Notes under the pieces: model-generated
Told to the model about the DNA's origin: nothing
Databases searched by the model: none
What the model saw: only the letters and a program-made list of their open reading frames with translations
Shown: one piece after another, positions 1 to 6,355 of the stretch
How the letters are laid out: each line of letters opens with the position of its first letter
Position numbering within the stretch: the stretch's first letter is position 1
Origin: a virus
Virus record (IMG/VR): IMGVR_UViG_3300010150_000102
Coordinates: 1-28,904 of that record
Length of the DNA stretch: 28,904 nucleotides
Reading direction: 5' to 3' (one strand)
Made by a program: the position numbers and the translations under genes

Positions 1-324
1 GACGAGTTTCAATACGATGAAGACGGCGAACTAATTCTTTCTGAAGAAGAGGAAGAAGAAGAGACTAGAATTGAGATGGGTCTGATGGCGTCTGCCAACG
101 CTTTGACCCTGTTTAAGACACAAGGACAAGATGATATTATACTGGCTATTAACCAACAAACAAACTTAGCTATGTATTATAACGCATCTATCAATGGTGG
201 CGTGTATGCTGACGCTCCCGGTCTTGCTGATTCAGATATAGCTGACAACAAGAAAGCCTTGCGTAATAACTTAGCACAACAGATTCTGCACGAAAAAATG
301 GTCGATATGCAGTATAACAAATGA
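1..324 (+). CDS. Unrecognised acidic protein, C-terminal part (5' end outside window)
   Basis: The reading frame is open from the first base of the window to a TGA at 322-324, so the first visible ATG (76) is internal and the gene starts upstream of the window. The visible 107 residues begin with a strongly acidic stretch containing seven consecutive Glu (residues about 15-21), followed by a mixed alpha/beta-looking domain that ends in a helical, Gln/Asn-rich tail. I cannot name a function. The stop is followed closely by the signal-peptide gene at 333, so the two are probably co-transcribed in the late operon. Similar-looking C-termini occur in uncharacterised marine phage proteins as far as I recall, but that is memory rather than a search. 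Confidence 0.75.
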   Translation, partial: DEFQYDEDGELILSEEEEEEETRIEMGLMASANALTLFKTQGQDDIILAINQQTNLAMYYNASINGGVYADAPGLADSDIADNKKALRNNLAQQILHEKMVDMQYNK

Positions 325-332
325 GGTTTAAT

Positions 333-821
333 ATGAAATATTCTATTGCAATACTTTCACTATTCGCGTTTCCTGCACTAGCTAACGTTCAAATAACAGG
401 TAGCGTGGAAGCTAAGTGTGTTATACAAACAGATAAAGCTGGTGTGTATGGAAACCCTATTGCTAGTAAACTAAGTACAACACCAGCCGATGGTGGCGTA
501 CTACCAGTAATTAGATTTGATGTATCTATTGCGGATGCCTACACTGCAAACATAACGCACCCAACATCCTTTAGCTCGTCGCCAACACTTACAGACACAC
601 TTGTTTGGACAGGCAGTACAACAGCAACAAAGATGTCTGTATCAGGAATGTCTGCGTATAATGGCGCTAAAGTTATGGTAGGCAGTACATCAAAATTTAA
701 TCTTACACTAGCAGGATCAACATGGTTCTCCACTGCATCCAGTGCAGTTTATGGTTCAGCAAAACCGTTTCCGGGAGGCACTTACACGGCCATCGTACAG
801 GCAAGTTGCATTGCTAAGTAG
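333..821 (+). CDS. Exported pilin-like / fimbrial-type beta protein (putative)
   Basis: A 162-residue protein with a Sec-type signal peptide: Met-Lys start, a hydrophobic core, and a likely cleavage after PALA (about residue 17). The mature part is rich in Ser, Thr, Ala and Val, and looks all-beta. It has one Cys near the N-terminus (SVEAKC) and one at the extreme C-terminus (ASCIAK), which could form a disulfide closing the domain. The C-terminal GGTYTAIVQ strand resembles the last strand of pilin or spore-coat-U-like subunits. I chose the ATG at 333 because a GAGG lies about 8 bases upstream; the ATG at 321 (ATGA overlap with the previous stop) would add four residues and has no clear RBS. 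The pilin-like assignment is a pattern-level inference. An exported protein in a phage late operon, followed by a chaperone-like protein, is notable. Confidence 0.7.
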   Translation: MKYSIAILSLFAFPALANVQITGSVEAKCVIQTDKAGVYGNPIASKLSTTPADGGVLPVIRFDVSIADAYTANITHPTSFSSSPTLTDTLVWTGSTTATKMSVSGMSAYNGAKVMVGSTSKFNLTLAGSTWFSTASSAVYGSAKPFPGGTYTAIVQASCIAK

Positions 822-1197
822 GATAATCACATTAGGGATGCTTGTTACTTTTGGTGCGTCTGCGCACGAGATGACACCTGCGTACCCTGAAGTAAAAACA
901 TCTCACGTTAAAGACGTGGTTAAAGTAGAAATGTCTCTCTTTAACTCTAGGGAAGAAATAAGATATTATCAGATTGATTTGTTTGATTTAAACTGGATGA
1001 ATATACCATTCTCTACAACGTATAGGATTATGCAGGTTGAGTATAAAGAACATAAAGCGTTCGATGTCTACATAAGAAAAAGGGATATGCCTGAAGCTGT
1101 GTATCTATGCACAACGTCGAAGGTAAGAAAGACCAACCAGTCAAGAACTCTTATTTCTTCTAGGATATGTTCAAGGTTAGATGGTGAGCCAGCATGA
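811..1197 (+). CDS. Exported small protein, possibly Ig-fold chaperone-like
   Basis: About 128 residues. The upstream in-frame ATG at 742 lies deep in the previous gene and gives an implausible N-terminus. A TTG at 811 gives a good signal peptide (MLSRIITLGMLVTFGASA, then HEM), so I use it. An ATG at 838 would leave no charged n-region. The mature part alternates short beta-like strands and holds two Cys about 20 residues apart (YLC and ICSR) that could pair. The segment PVSLFNSREEIRYYQI-like (V-E-M-S-L-F-N-S) is reminiscent of the first Ig-like domain of periplasmic pilus chaperones, but the protein is only half the length of PapD-family members and I see no diagnostic motif. It overlaps its upstream neighbour by 11 bases and its downstream neighbour by 4, so translation is probably coupled. 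Confidence 0.6.
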   Translation: MLSRIITLGMLVTFGASAHEMTPAYPEVKTSHVKDVVKVEMSLFNSREEIRYYQIDLFDLNWMNIPFSTTYRIMQVEYKEHKAFDVYIRKRDMPEAVYLCTTSKVRKTNQSRTLISSRICSRLDGEPA

Positions 1198-1592
1198 GAT
1201 TAGTAGCTGCCTTTTGTTTATTATCTAGTTCTGTTGTAGCCGACAACAGCTCTCTTTCACTTGCATTGCCAAGTCCGCCTATGAACTATCAGTCAGATTC
1301 TTTTTCGACAGGTAGTATGCGGTGCAGTAATGCTGTCGGTGGCGGTGTAAACTTAGAGTATGGTGTAACAGGTGTGCTATCAGGTTTAGATACTAGCAGC
1401 CGTGGCAAAGACATAGGGGTGTACGCTCGTATTGTTATCCCTTTAGACAAACCAAAGGCTCGTATTAACTGCGATGATCTTTATCAGATTGAATTAACGC
1501 AACGCAGACTAGAGATACAAAAGCTACGTGATGAGTTAGAAGCACTGAAGAACTTACAAAATGCTGGCGGCGAGATGGAGTTTGAAAACTAA
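1194..1592 (+). CDS. Exported protein with C-terminal coiled coil, function unknown
   Basis: A 132-residue protein starting at an ATGA overlap, with a GGTGAG about 7 bases upstream. Residues 1-16 form a signal peptide (MRLVAAFCLLSSSVVA, then DNSS). The mature part has a Gly-rich stretch around AVGGGVNLEYGVTGVLSG, then beta-like IGVYARIVIPL, and from about residue 95 a heptad-like helix (YQIELTQRRLEIQKLRDELEALKN) likely to be a coiled coil. The Cys in the signal core is preceded by Phe, so it is not a proper lipobox; a lipoprotein (o-spanin) call is therefore weak. Its place just before a membrane-anchored coiled-coil protein, the holin and the lysozyme suggests a job in the periplasm during lysis or envelope remodelling; this is inference. 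Confidence 0.7.
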   Translation: MRLVAAFCLLSSSVVADNSSLSLALPSPPMNYQSDSFSTGSMRCSNAVGGGVNLEYGVTGVLSGLDTSSRGKDIGVYARIVIPLDKPKARINCDDLYQIELTQRRLEIQKLRDELEALKNLQNAGGEMEFEN

Positions 1593-2101
1593 TGGATACT
1601 ACCAAAATAGCAGATAATATAGATGGGCTTGCAGATCGTGAGTTTAAGGCAGGCGGCATGAAGTTATCGTTTGGCTCTATTGTGGCTATCTTTGCGTTCT
1701 TATCTACAGTTGTAGGTGGTCTATATGGTGGGTTCGTCATGTACCAAAAGATAGAAGAGGTCGCGGGGCTAGACCTAGGTGCTTATCAACAAGCGATGGA
1801 TGTTATGGATGCAAAAGTCACGGGTATTGCGGAAAAGGTAGAAGAATCCGTAGAATATAGTCGTGACATTAAGAACGGATTACGTTCGGACATATTGAGC
1901 ATTGAGAAGCAGACAGATCGTGTGGAGGACATGGTACGTGAATCTGAAGACAAAGTGCGTAAGATGATAGACAGCGCAGAAGTTCGCTTTGAAAATCAAC
2001 GAGAACGTGTTAGAGTATCGCAAAGCGGTGATATGAAAGAACTTGAAGAAAAGTTAATGGATAAACTACAAAGGGCATTAGACAACCCCCTTGCTGATTA
2101 G
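1592..2101 (+). CDS. Membrane-anchored long coiled-coil protein (spanin-like topology)
   Basis: A 169-residue protein whose ATG overlaps the previous stop (TAATG). About 23 mostly polar residues precede one strong membrane segment at roughly 24-46 (LSFGSIVAIFAFLSTVVGG and onward), followed by about 120 residues of charged helix with heptad character (for example DILSIEKQTDRVEDMVRE). One N-terminal TM plus a long coiled coil is the layout of inner-membrane spanins (Rz-like), and the gene sits in the lysis cassette. However, the N-terminal tail is longer than usual and no sequence signature of Rz is visible. Other possibilities are a phage membrane scaffold or a superinfection-related protein. 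I am sure of the gene and the topology, not of the role. Confidence 0.75.
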   Translation: MDTTKIADNIDGLADREFKAGGMKLSFGSIVAIFAFLSTVVGGLYGGFVMYQKIEEVAGLDLGAYQQAMDVMDAKVTGIAEKVEESVEYSRDIKNGLRSDILSIEKQTDRVEDMVRESEDKVRKMIDSAEVRFENQRERVRVSQSGDMKELEEKLMDKLQRALDNPLAD

Positions 2102-2110
2102 GAGACTAAT

Positions 2111-2434
2111 ATGACTGAGTTTGAAAAAGCTGATGTAGACGGTAATGGTTCGATAGACCAAGCTGAATGGGATCGCATGGCGTTTGAGGATAAGCGCTTA
2201 AAAATGCTAGATGACGATGCACAAAGAGATGCCCAGCGCAAGATGGCGTGGTTCGCTTTGTTTGGTATGTTGCTATACCCACTGTCTATAATTATTTGTA
2301 ACGTGGCTAATCTTGATGAAGCCATGAACTCACTAGCTTCTATTGCTGGTGTGTATTTTGTTTCTGTAGCTGCTATCGTTGCCGCTTTCTATGGTAAAGA
2401 AGCCTACACAAAAGGAAAGGCGAATAACGAATGA
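2111..2434 (+). CDS. EF-hand protein with two transmembrane segments
   Basis: A 107-residue protein with a GGAG RBS 7-8 bases before the ATG. Residues 8-19 are a canonical EF-hand calcium loop, DVDGNGSIDQAE: acidic or polar ligands at positions 1, 3, 5 and 9, Gly at 6, Ile at 8 and Glu at 12. A charged helix follows, then two hydrophobic segments at about 46-65 (WFALFGMLLYPLSIIICNV) and 76-95 (LASIAGVYFVSVAAIVAAF), and a basic tail. It overlaps the holin gene by an ATGA. A small two-TM protein next to a holin could be a second holin or an antiholin, and the EF-hand suggests calcium binding. The loop and TM segments are seen directly; any role in lysis timing is inference. Confidence 0.8.
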   Translation: MTEFEKADVDGNGSIDQAEWDRMAFEDKRLKMLDDDAQRDAQRKMAWFALFGMLLYPLSIIICNVANLDEAMNSLASIAGVYFVSVAAIVAAFYGKEAYTKGKANNE

Positions 2435-2835
2435 TGAGTCTTGTAAGTAATCTAGTAGGACCTGTTACTGGGCTATTAGACAAAGTTATTGAGGACAAAG
2501 ATCAAAAGGCTAAGTTAGCCCACGAGATCGCTACGATGTCCGATAATCATGCCCAGCAAGCTTTAATGGGTCAATTAGAAATAAACAAAGCTGAAGCTGC
2601 ATCAGGTTCTTTGTTCAAAGGTGGGTGGCGGCCATTCATAGGTTGGGTGTGCGGTGTTGCTTTTGCATACCACTTTGTATTGCAGCCATTAATCGTGTTT
2701 GGTGTAACTGCCGCTGGTGTTGATATACCTGCATTACCAGAGTTTGATATGGGTAGTTTAATGACTGTTATGATGGGAATGCTCGGATTGGGCGGACTTC
2801 GTAGCTATGAAAAGAAACAAGGAATTACAAAATGA
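2431..2835 (+). CDS. Holin, GTA-type three-TM family
   Basis: A 134-residue protein. The N-terminal half is amphipathic and charged (helical), followed by KGGWRPFIGW and membrane segments at about 70-92 and 107-122. The GWRPFIGW motif followed by hydrophobic helices is characteristic of the GTA_holin_3TM family (holins associated with gene transfer agent release and many phages of alphaproteobacteria). A holin permeabilises the inner membrane at the end of infection so that the endolysin can reach the peptidoglycan. The gene overlaps the endolysin gene by four bases, the usual holin-endolysin pairing. Two ATGs lie in tandem at 2431 and 2434; either could be used. Confidence 0.85.
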   Translation: MMSLVSNLVGPVTGLLDKVIEDKDQKAKLAHEIATMSDNHAQQALMGQLEINKAEAASGSLFKGGWRPFIGWVCGVAFAYHFVLQPLIVFGVTAAGVDIPALPEFDMGSLMTVMMGMLGLGGLRSYEKKQGITK

Positions 2836-3341
2836 AAGAGAACTTTGATAAATGCTTAAAAATGCTTCTTGCTCACGAAGGAGGATTTGTAAATCATCCC
2901 GATGACCCCGGAGGTATCACAAATTTGGGAGTTACTAAAAAAGTGTATGACGAGTGGGTTGGTCGTGAGTCTACAGAACAAGAAATGCGTGACTTAACAC
3001 CTGAAGATGTAGGCCCGATATATAAAAAGAACTATTGGGATCGAGTCAAAGGCGATCAACTTCCTTCTGGGGTAGACTGGTGCGCCTTCGATTGGGCTGT
3101 AAATTCCGGAAAAAGTAGACCTTCCAAAGCTATTCAACGTGCAGTCGGGGCTACTCAAGACGGAGCCATAGGGCCAGCTACGATAGGTCTTATCATGGAG
3201 AAAGACCCAAAAGAAATAATAAATTATGTTTACGGCGTTCGTCAGGACTTCTATAAGAGTTTAAAGACGTTTGAAACATTTGGACGTGGCTGGACGCGCC
3301 GCAACAAAGAAACTCTACATCAAGCGTTGGAGATGGTATAA
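2832..3341 (+). CDS. Endolysin, glycosyl hydrolase 108-type lysozyme
   Basis: A 169-residue protein of typical length for the family. It begins with a helix carrying HEGGFVNHPDDPGGITNLGVT: the Glu of HEGG (residue 16) is the expected catalytic acid, and the DPGG-T-x-G-x-T block is the family signature (GH108, N-acetylmuramidase/secretion activator type). The C-terminal half (from about residue 95, around QDGAIGPATIG) matches the peptidoglycan-binding helical module that usually follows in these enzymes. It cleaves the glycan strands of peptidoglycan for host lysis. There is no signal peptide, so release depends on the adjacent holin. An AAGGA RBS lies about 8 bases before the start. Confidence 0.9.
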   Translation: MKENFDKCLKMLLAHEGGFVNHPDDPGGITNLGVTKKVYDEWVGRESTEQEMRDLTPEDVGPIYKKNYWDRVKGDQLPSGVDWCAFDWAVNSGKSRPSKAIQRAVGATQDGAIGPATIGLIMEKDPKEIINYVYGVRQDFYKSLKTFETFGRGWTRRNKETLHQALEMV

Positions 3342-3342
3342 A

Positions 3343-5190
3343 ATGCCCCTAAAAAAGCTACTTTTGAAGTCTGGTGTGAACCGTGAAAACACACGTTATA
3401 CGAGCGAAGGTGGCTGGTACGAGTGCGATAAAATACGTTTTAGACAAGGTACACCTGAAAAGATAGGTGGTTGGCAACGTATATCTGCTACAGTATTTCA
3501 AGGCGTAGCTAGGTCACTATGGAACTGGGTAACTTTAGGTAGTCAAAACCTTATTGGTGTGGGTACTAACTTAAAATTCTACATTGAAAACGGTGGGGCG
3601 TACAATGACATCACCCCATTACGTGCTACAGTGACGTTAACTAACCCGTTTGAAACAACTTCAGGTTCTCCTATCGTTGTCGTAACTGATGCGGCTGGTG
3701 GTTATACAGACGGAGACTTTGTTACATATAGTGGAGCTAGTGCAGTAGGGGGACTTACACTTAACGGTGAATATCAGTTAACAGTTACTACCACCACTAA
3801 CGAATACACAATAGATGCAGGAGCAGCGGCTTCTTCTAGTGCAACAGGTGGTGGTACTGTTACCGCAAAGTATCAGATTAACGTAGGGTCAGCCTTTGCT
3901 GTTCCGTTAACTGGGTGGAGTGCATCTTCATGGGGTTCTGGTACGTGGGGTGTAGGTGGTACATCTACGGAATCTATACGTCTATGGAGCCAATCTAACT
4001 TTGGTGAAGACCTTATCTTTGGACCTCGCGGTGGGCCTATATACTACTGGGATGCAACCAGTGGGCTAACTTCGCGTGCAGTAGGACTGTCAACTGTTGG
4101 GGGTGCTAGTAACGTGCCTACTAGCCAACGTATACTAGAAATATCAGATATTAACCGTTTTGTTTTTGCGTTTGGTGCAAATGAGTTTGGGTCAGCTACG
4201 ATCAACCCAATGTTGATACGGTGGTCAGATCAAGGTAGTGCAGTAGATTGGACACCCTCTGTTACATCACAGGCAGGATTTCTTACGTTATCTCGTGGTA
4301 CTGAAATTATAGCTTCCAAACAAGCTCGCCAAGAGGTTCTAGTGTGGACTGATGCAGCGTTATATTCCCTGCAGTATGTGGGCGCTCCTGTGGTTTGGGC
4401 AGCACAGCTTGTAGGTGAAAACATATCTACAGCGTCCCAGAACTGTGTAGCATATGCAAATGGTGTAGCCTACTGGATGGGTAAGGATAAGTTCTACAAA
4501 TACGATGGGCGTACACAACCACTACGGTGCGATTTGCGCAAGTTTATCTTTGGTGACTTTAACGAACAGCAATACGATCAGGTGTTTGCAGGCACTAACG
4601 AGTCTTACCATGAAGTGTGGTGGTTCTACTGTTCCGCAGATCAAACAGACGTAGACCGGTATGTAGTGTATAACTATTTAGAAGATATTTGGTATTATGG
4701 CACAATGGCTCGTACTGCTTGGCTTGATTCAGGGCTACGTGGTAACCCACTAGCGGCTACATACACTTACAACCTTGTAAATCACGAGGAAGGTGTAGAT
4801 GACAATGAAACAGCAACTACTGCAGCAATACATGCTTACGTGGCTTCTGCTGAATTTGACTTAGAAGACGGACATCAGTTTGCGTTTATATGGCGTGTAC
4901 TACCAGACATCCGGTTTGACGGGTCTACTGTGGGGTCACCTAGTGCGACTATGACCCTACTACCATTGGCTAACTCTGGGTCTGGGTATAACAGCCCTGC
5001 ATCAGAGGGCGGCAATAATTCACGTACGATAACACGTACGGCTGTGCTACCTGTAGAATCTTACACGGGACAAATATACACTCGCGTGCGAGGTAGACAG
5101 CTTGCTATGAAAATAGAATCTACTGGAGAAGGTGTTACATGGCAGCTTGGTTCGCCACGAATTGACATGCGCCCTGACGGGAGAAGGTAA
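3343..5190 (+). CDS. Tail protein, P22 gp10-like (DNA stabilisation / tail hub), with FCCH-like insert
   Basis: A 615-residue protein. The start at 3343 has a GGAG 10 bases upstream and follows the endolysin stop directly; an upstream ATG at 3271 is inside the endolysin and rejected. The N-terminus (MPLKKLLLKSGVNRENTRY) and C-terminus (GSPRIDMRPDGRR) are of a type common in podovirus-like phages. The body looks like a beta-propeller with repeated Trp-rich strands (for example IRWSDQGSAVDWTP), like P22 gp10, which closes the portal and stabilises packaged DNA. Residues about 110-190 form an inserted beta domain (DGDFVTYSGASAVGGLTLNG) resembling the FCCH-like domains often inserted in phage tail proteins. 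The family-level call comes from recalled similarity. Followed immediately by the fibre gene (TAATG overlap). Confidence 0.6.
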   Translation: MPLKKLLLKSGVNRENTRYTSEGGWYECDKIRFRQGTPEKIGGWQRISATVFQGVARSLWNWVTLGSQNLIGVGTNLKFYIENGGAYNDITPLRATVTLTNPFETTSGSPIVVVTDAAGGYTDGDFVTYSGASAVGGLTLNGEYQLTVTTTTNEYTIDAGAAASSSATGGGTVTAKYQINVGSAFAVPLTGWSASSWGSGTWGVGGTSTESIRLWSQSNFGEDLIFGPRGGPIYYWDATSGLTSRAVGLSTVGGASNVPTSQRILEISDINRFVFAFGANEFGSATINPMLIRWSDQGSAVDWTPSVTSQAGFLTLSRGTEIIASKQARQEVLVWTDAALYSLQYVGAPVVWAAQLVGENISTASQNCVAYANGVAYWMGKDKFYKYDGRTQPLRCDLRKFIFGDFNEQQYDQVFAGTNESYHEVWWFYCSADQTDVDRYVVYNYLEDIWYYGTMARTAWLDSGLRGNPLAATYTYNLVNHEEGVDDNETATTAAIHAYVASAEFDLEDGHQFAFIWRVLPDIRFDGSTVGSPSATMTLLPLANSGSGYNSPASEGGNNSRTITRTAVLPVESYTGQIYTRVRGRQLAMKIESTGEGVTWQLGSPRIDMRPDGRR

Positions 5191-5810
5191 TGCCTAACGA
5201 AATTGACAAGGTAGCTACACCTGCGCTTCCTTTAGCACCTGAAGGTTACGAACGTCCGTATATGGACCAAAATAGCAACGTGCTACGTTTGTTTTTCAAC
5301 CGCCTTGTCAACACAGTAAATACTTTACTTAGCACTGATGTAGGAGGTAAGTTCTTATATATGCCCTACGGAGTGTTTTATAGCACTGTAGACCAAACAG
5401 CTTCAGTCGTTAACACAGGGTATGCAGTTACGTTCAACACCACACGAGCTAGCAGTGCGATAAGTGTAGTTAGTAACTCCAGAATTACGGTTACAAACCC
5501 GGGGGTGTACCACATAAAAGCAACTTTGCAGTTAGAATCTACAAATTCGTCAGCAAAGAGCGTGTCGATATGGGTGAAGAAAAACGGTACAGATGTGGTG
5601 TATAGTGACCATGAGTATAGCATAAGTGGTAGTGGTAAGAAGGACATAGCTAACTGGAACGGGTCTGTTGGTCTTGTAGCTGATGATTATGTTGAAGTGT
5701 TTTGGTCTACAGATAACACTAACGTAGAGTTGCACGCACATGCAGCAGCATCTCCAAGACCTGCGGTAGCATCAGCTTCGGTTGCAATAACATTCATAAG
5801 TAATGTGTGA
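5190..5810 (+). CDS. Fibre/receptor-binding protein with C-terminal C1q-like jelly roll
   Basis: A 206-residue protein with a GGGAGAAGG RBS and a start overlapping the previous stop. Residues about 20-50 (YERPYMDQNSNVLRLFFNR) form a probable attachment helix. From about 60 to the end is a beta sandwich of alternating strands (ISVVSNSRITVTNPGVYHI, VSIWVKKNGTDVVYS, GLVADDYVEVFWS) ending in ASASVAITFIS, the pattern of C1q/TNF-like domains. Such domains form trimeric knobs in phage fibres and usually bind the host surface or decorate the tail. The order gp10-like gene then C1q-type gene supports a tail fibre or spike. The short length suggests it docks through its N-terminus on the preceding tail protein. 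Confidence 0.7.
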   Translation: MPNEIDKVATPALPLAPEGYERPYMDQNSNVLRLFFNRLVNTVNTLLSTDVGGKFLYMPYGVFYSTVDQTASVVNTGYAVTFNTTRASSAISVVSNSRITVTNPGVYHIKATLQLESTNSSAKSVSIWVKKNGTDVVYSDHEYSISGSGKKDIANWNGSVGLVADDYVEVFWSTDNTNVELHAHAAASPRPAVASASVAITFISNV

Positions 5811-5817
5811 GGTAGGA

Positions 5818-5907
5818 ATGTTGCCAAATAACTTAAACTGCGGTACAGTACCTCAAACTCTTATTACTTTTCTACGGAGGTCACATAATGGAAACTGTAG
5901 TAGATAG
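5818..5907 (+). CDS. Possible 29-residue ORF in the gap before the gp13-position gene
   Basis: In the 77-base gap after the fibre gene an ATG at 5818 is preceded by GAGGTAGG at a good distance. It opens a 29-codon frame (MLPNNLNCGTVPQT and onward) that runs 20 bases into the next gene and stops at TAG 5905-5907. The RBS is better than chance and the gap is otherwise one of the longest in this late operon. It is also possible that this stretch is only an untranslated leader with a promoter. I see no domain. Confidence 0.25.
   Translation: MLPNNLNCGTVPQTLITFLRRSHNGNCSR
5821..5849 (+). promoter_or_regulatory. Candidate sigma70-like promoter before the ejection-protein genes
   Basis: TTGCCA at 5821-5826 (five of six matches to TTGACA), a 17-base spacer, and TACAGT at 5844-5849 (four of six to TATAAT). 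The site lies in the 77-base non-coding gap, with a GGAGG and the ATG at 5888 downstream. It could give extra transcription of the long ejection operon. In moderately AT-rich DNA such matches arise by chance, so confidence is modest. It overlaps the possible small ORF at 5818, so only one reading may be right. Confidence 0.3.
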
Positions 5908-6352
5908 TAAACAAGAACCCCTACCTACACCTAGTGTTGTTATGTTGGCTTTAAAAAATACTACTGGGAGTAAACACAGTGACCAAGCACGATTGTTAGC
6001 TGTGGCTAAAGAAATGACTATGGAAACTGCTGATGTTGTACAGGTAGGTAACAGTGTATTCTTAGCGCATAAAGGTAAAAAAGCCAACAAAAACAAAATG
6101 GTTGGACGTATGTTTAATGTTGATACTGCACGAAACATGATAGTAAACTACGTACAATACCTAAAAATATTGCAAGACAAAGGAGTAACACATTTCTCTT
6201 TTGATATAGACGATGACTTTTACCTACCTGCGATAAAATCAGTAACTAAACGTCTGGAAGATTCTGGTATACGTGTTGGTGTAAGCAAATTTAAAAATAA
6301 AAACGGCTATAGGGTTTACTTTAGAATTTTCCCTAGTCCAGAAGAGGTGTAG
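5888..6352 (+). CDS. Small virion-assembly protein in T7 gp13 position (putative, GNAT-like)
   Basis: A 154-residue protein with a strong RBS (CGGAGG, 9 bases before the ATG). The N-terminal 20 residues are polar. The rest alternates helices and strands: VVQVGNSVFLAHKGKK, then a helix NVDTARNMIVNYVQYLKILQDKG, then a strand THFSFDIDDD, a helix, and terminal strands (YRVYFRIF). This is compatible with a degenerate GNAT-like fold. The place between fibre and giant internal proteins is like that of T7 gene 13, a small assembly protein of that fold class. No acetyl-CoA P-loop (R/Q-x-x-G-x-G/A) is visible, so enzymatic activity is doubtful. The function is inferred from position and fold impression only. 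Confidence 0.55.
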   Translation: METVVDSKQEPLPTPSVVMLALKNTTGSKHSDQARLLAVAKEMTMETADVVQVGNSVFLAHKGKKANKNKMVGRMFNVDTARNMIVNYVQYLKILQDKGVTHFSFDIDDDFYLPAIKSVTKRLEDSGIRVGVSKFKNKNGYRVYFRIFPSPEEV

Positions 6353-6355
6353 CTT

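Noticed and set aside
742-810. Upstream extension of the second exported protein
   Set aside because: The extra residues lie inside the previous gene and destroy the signal peptide; the TTG at 811 gives a better N-terminus.
1194-1250. Lipoprotein signal in the third exported protein
   Set aside because: The Cys is preceded by Phe and lies within the hydrophobic core, which does not fit a lipobox.
3271-3342. Upstream ATG for the gp10-like gene
   Set aside because: It falls within the endolysin gene. The ATG at 3343 has a GGAG at good spacing and a family-like N-terminus.
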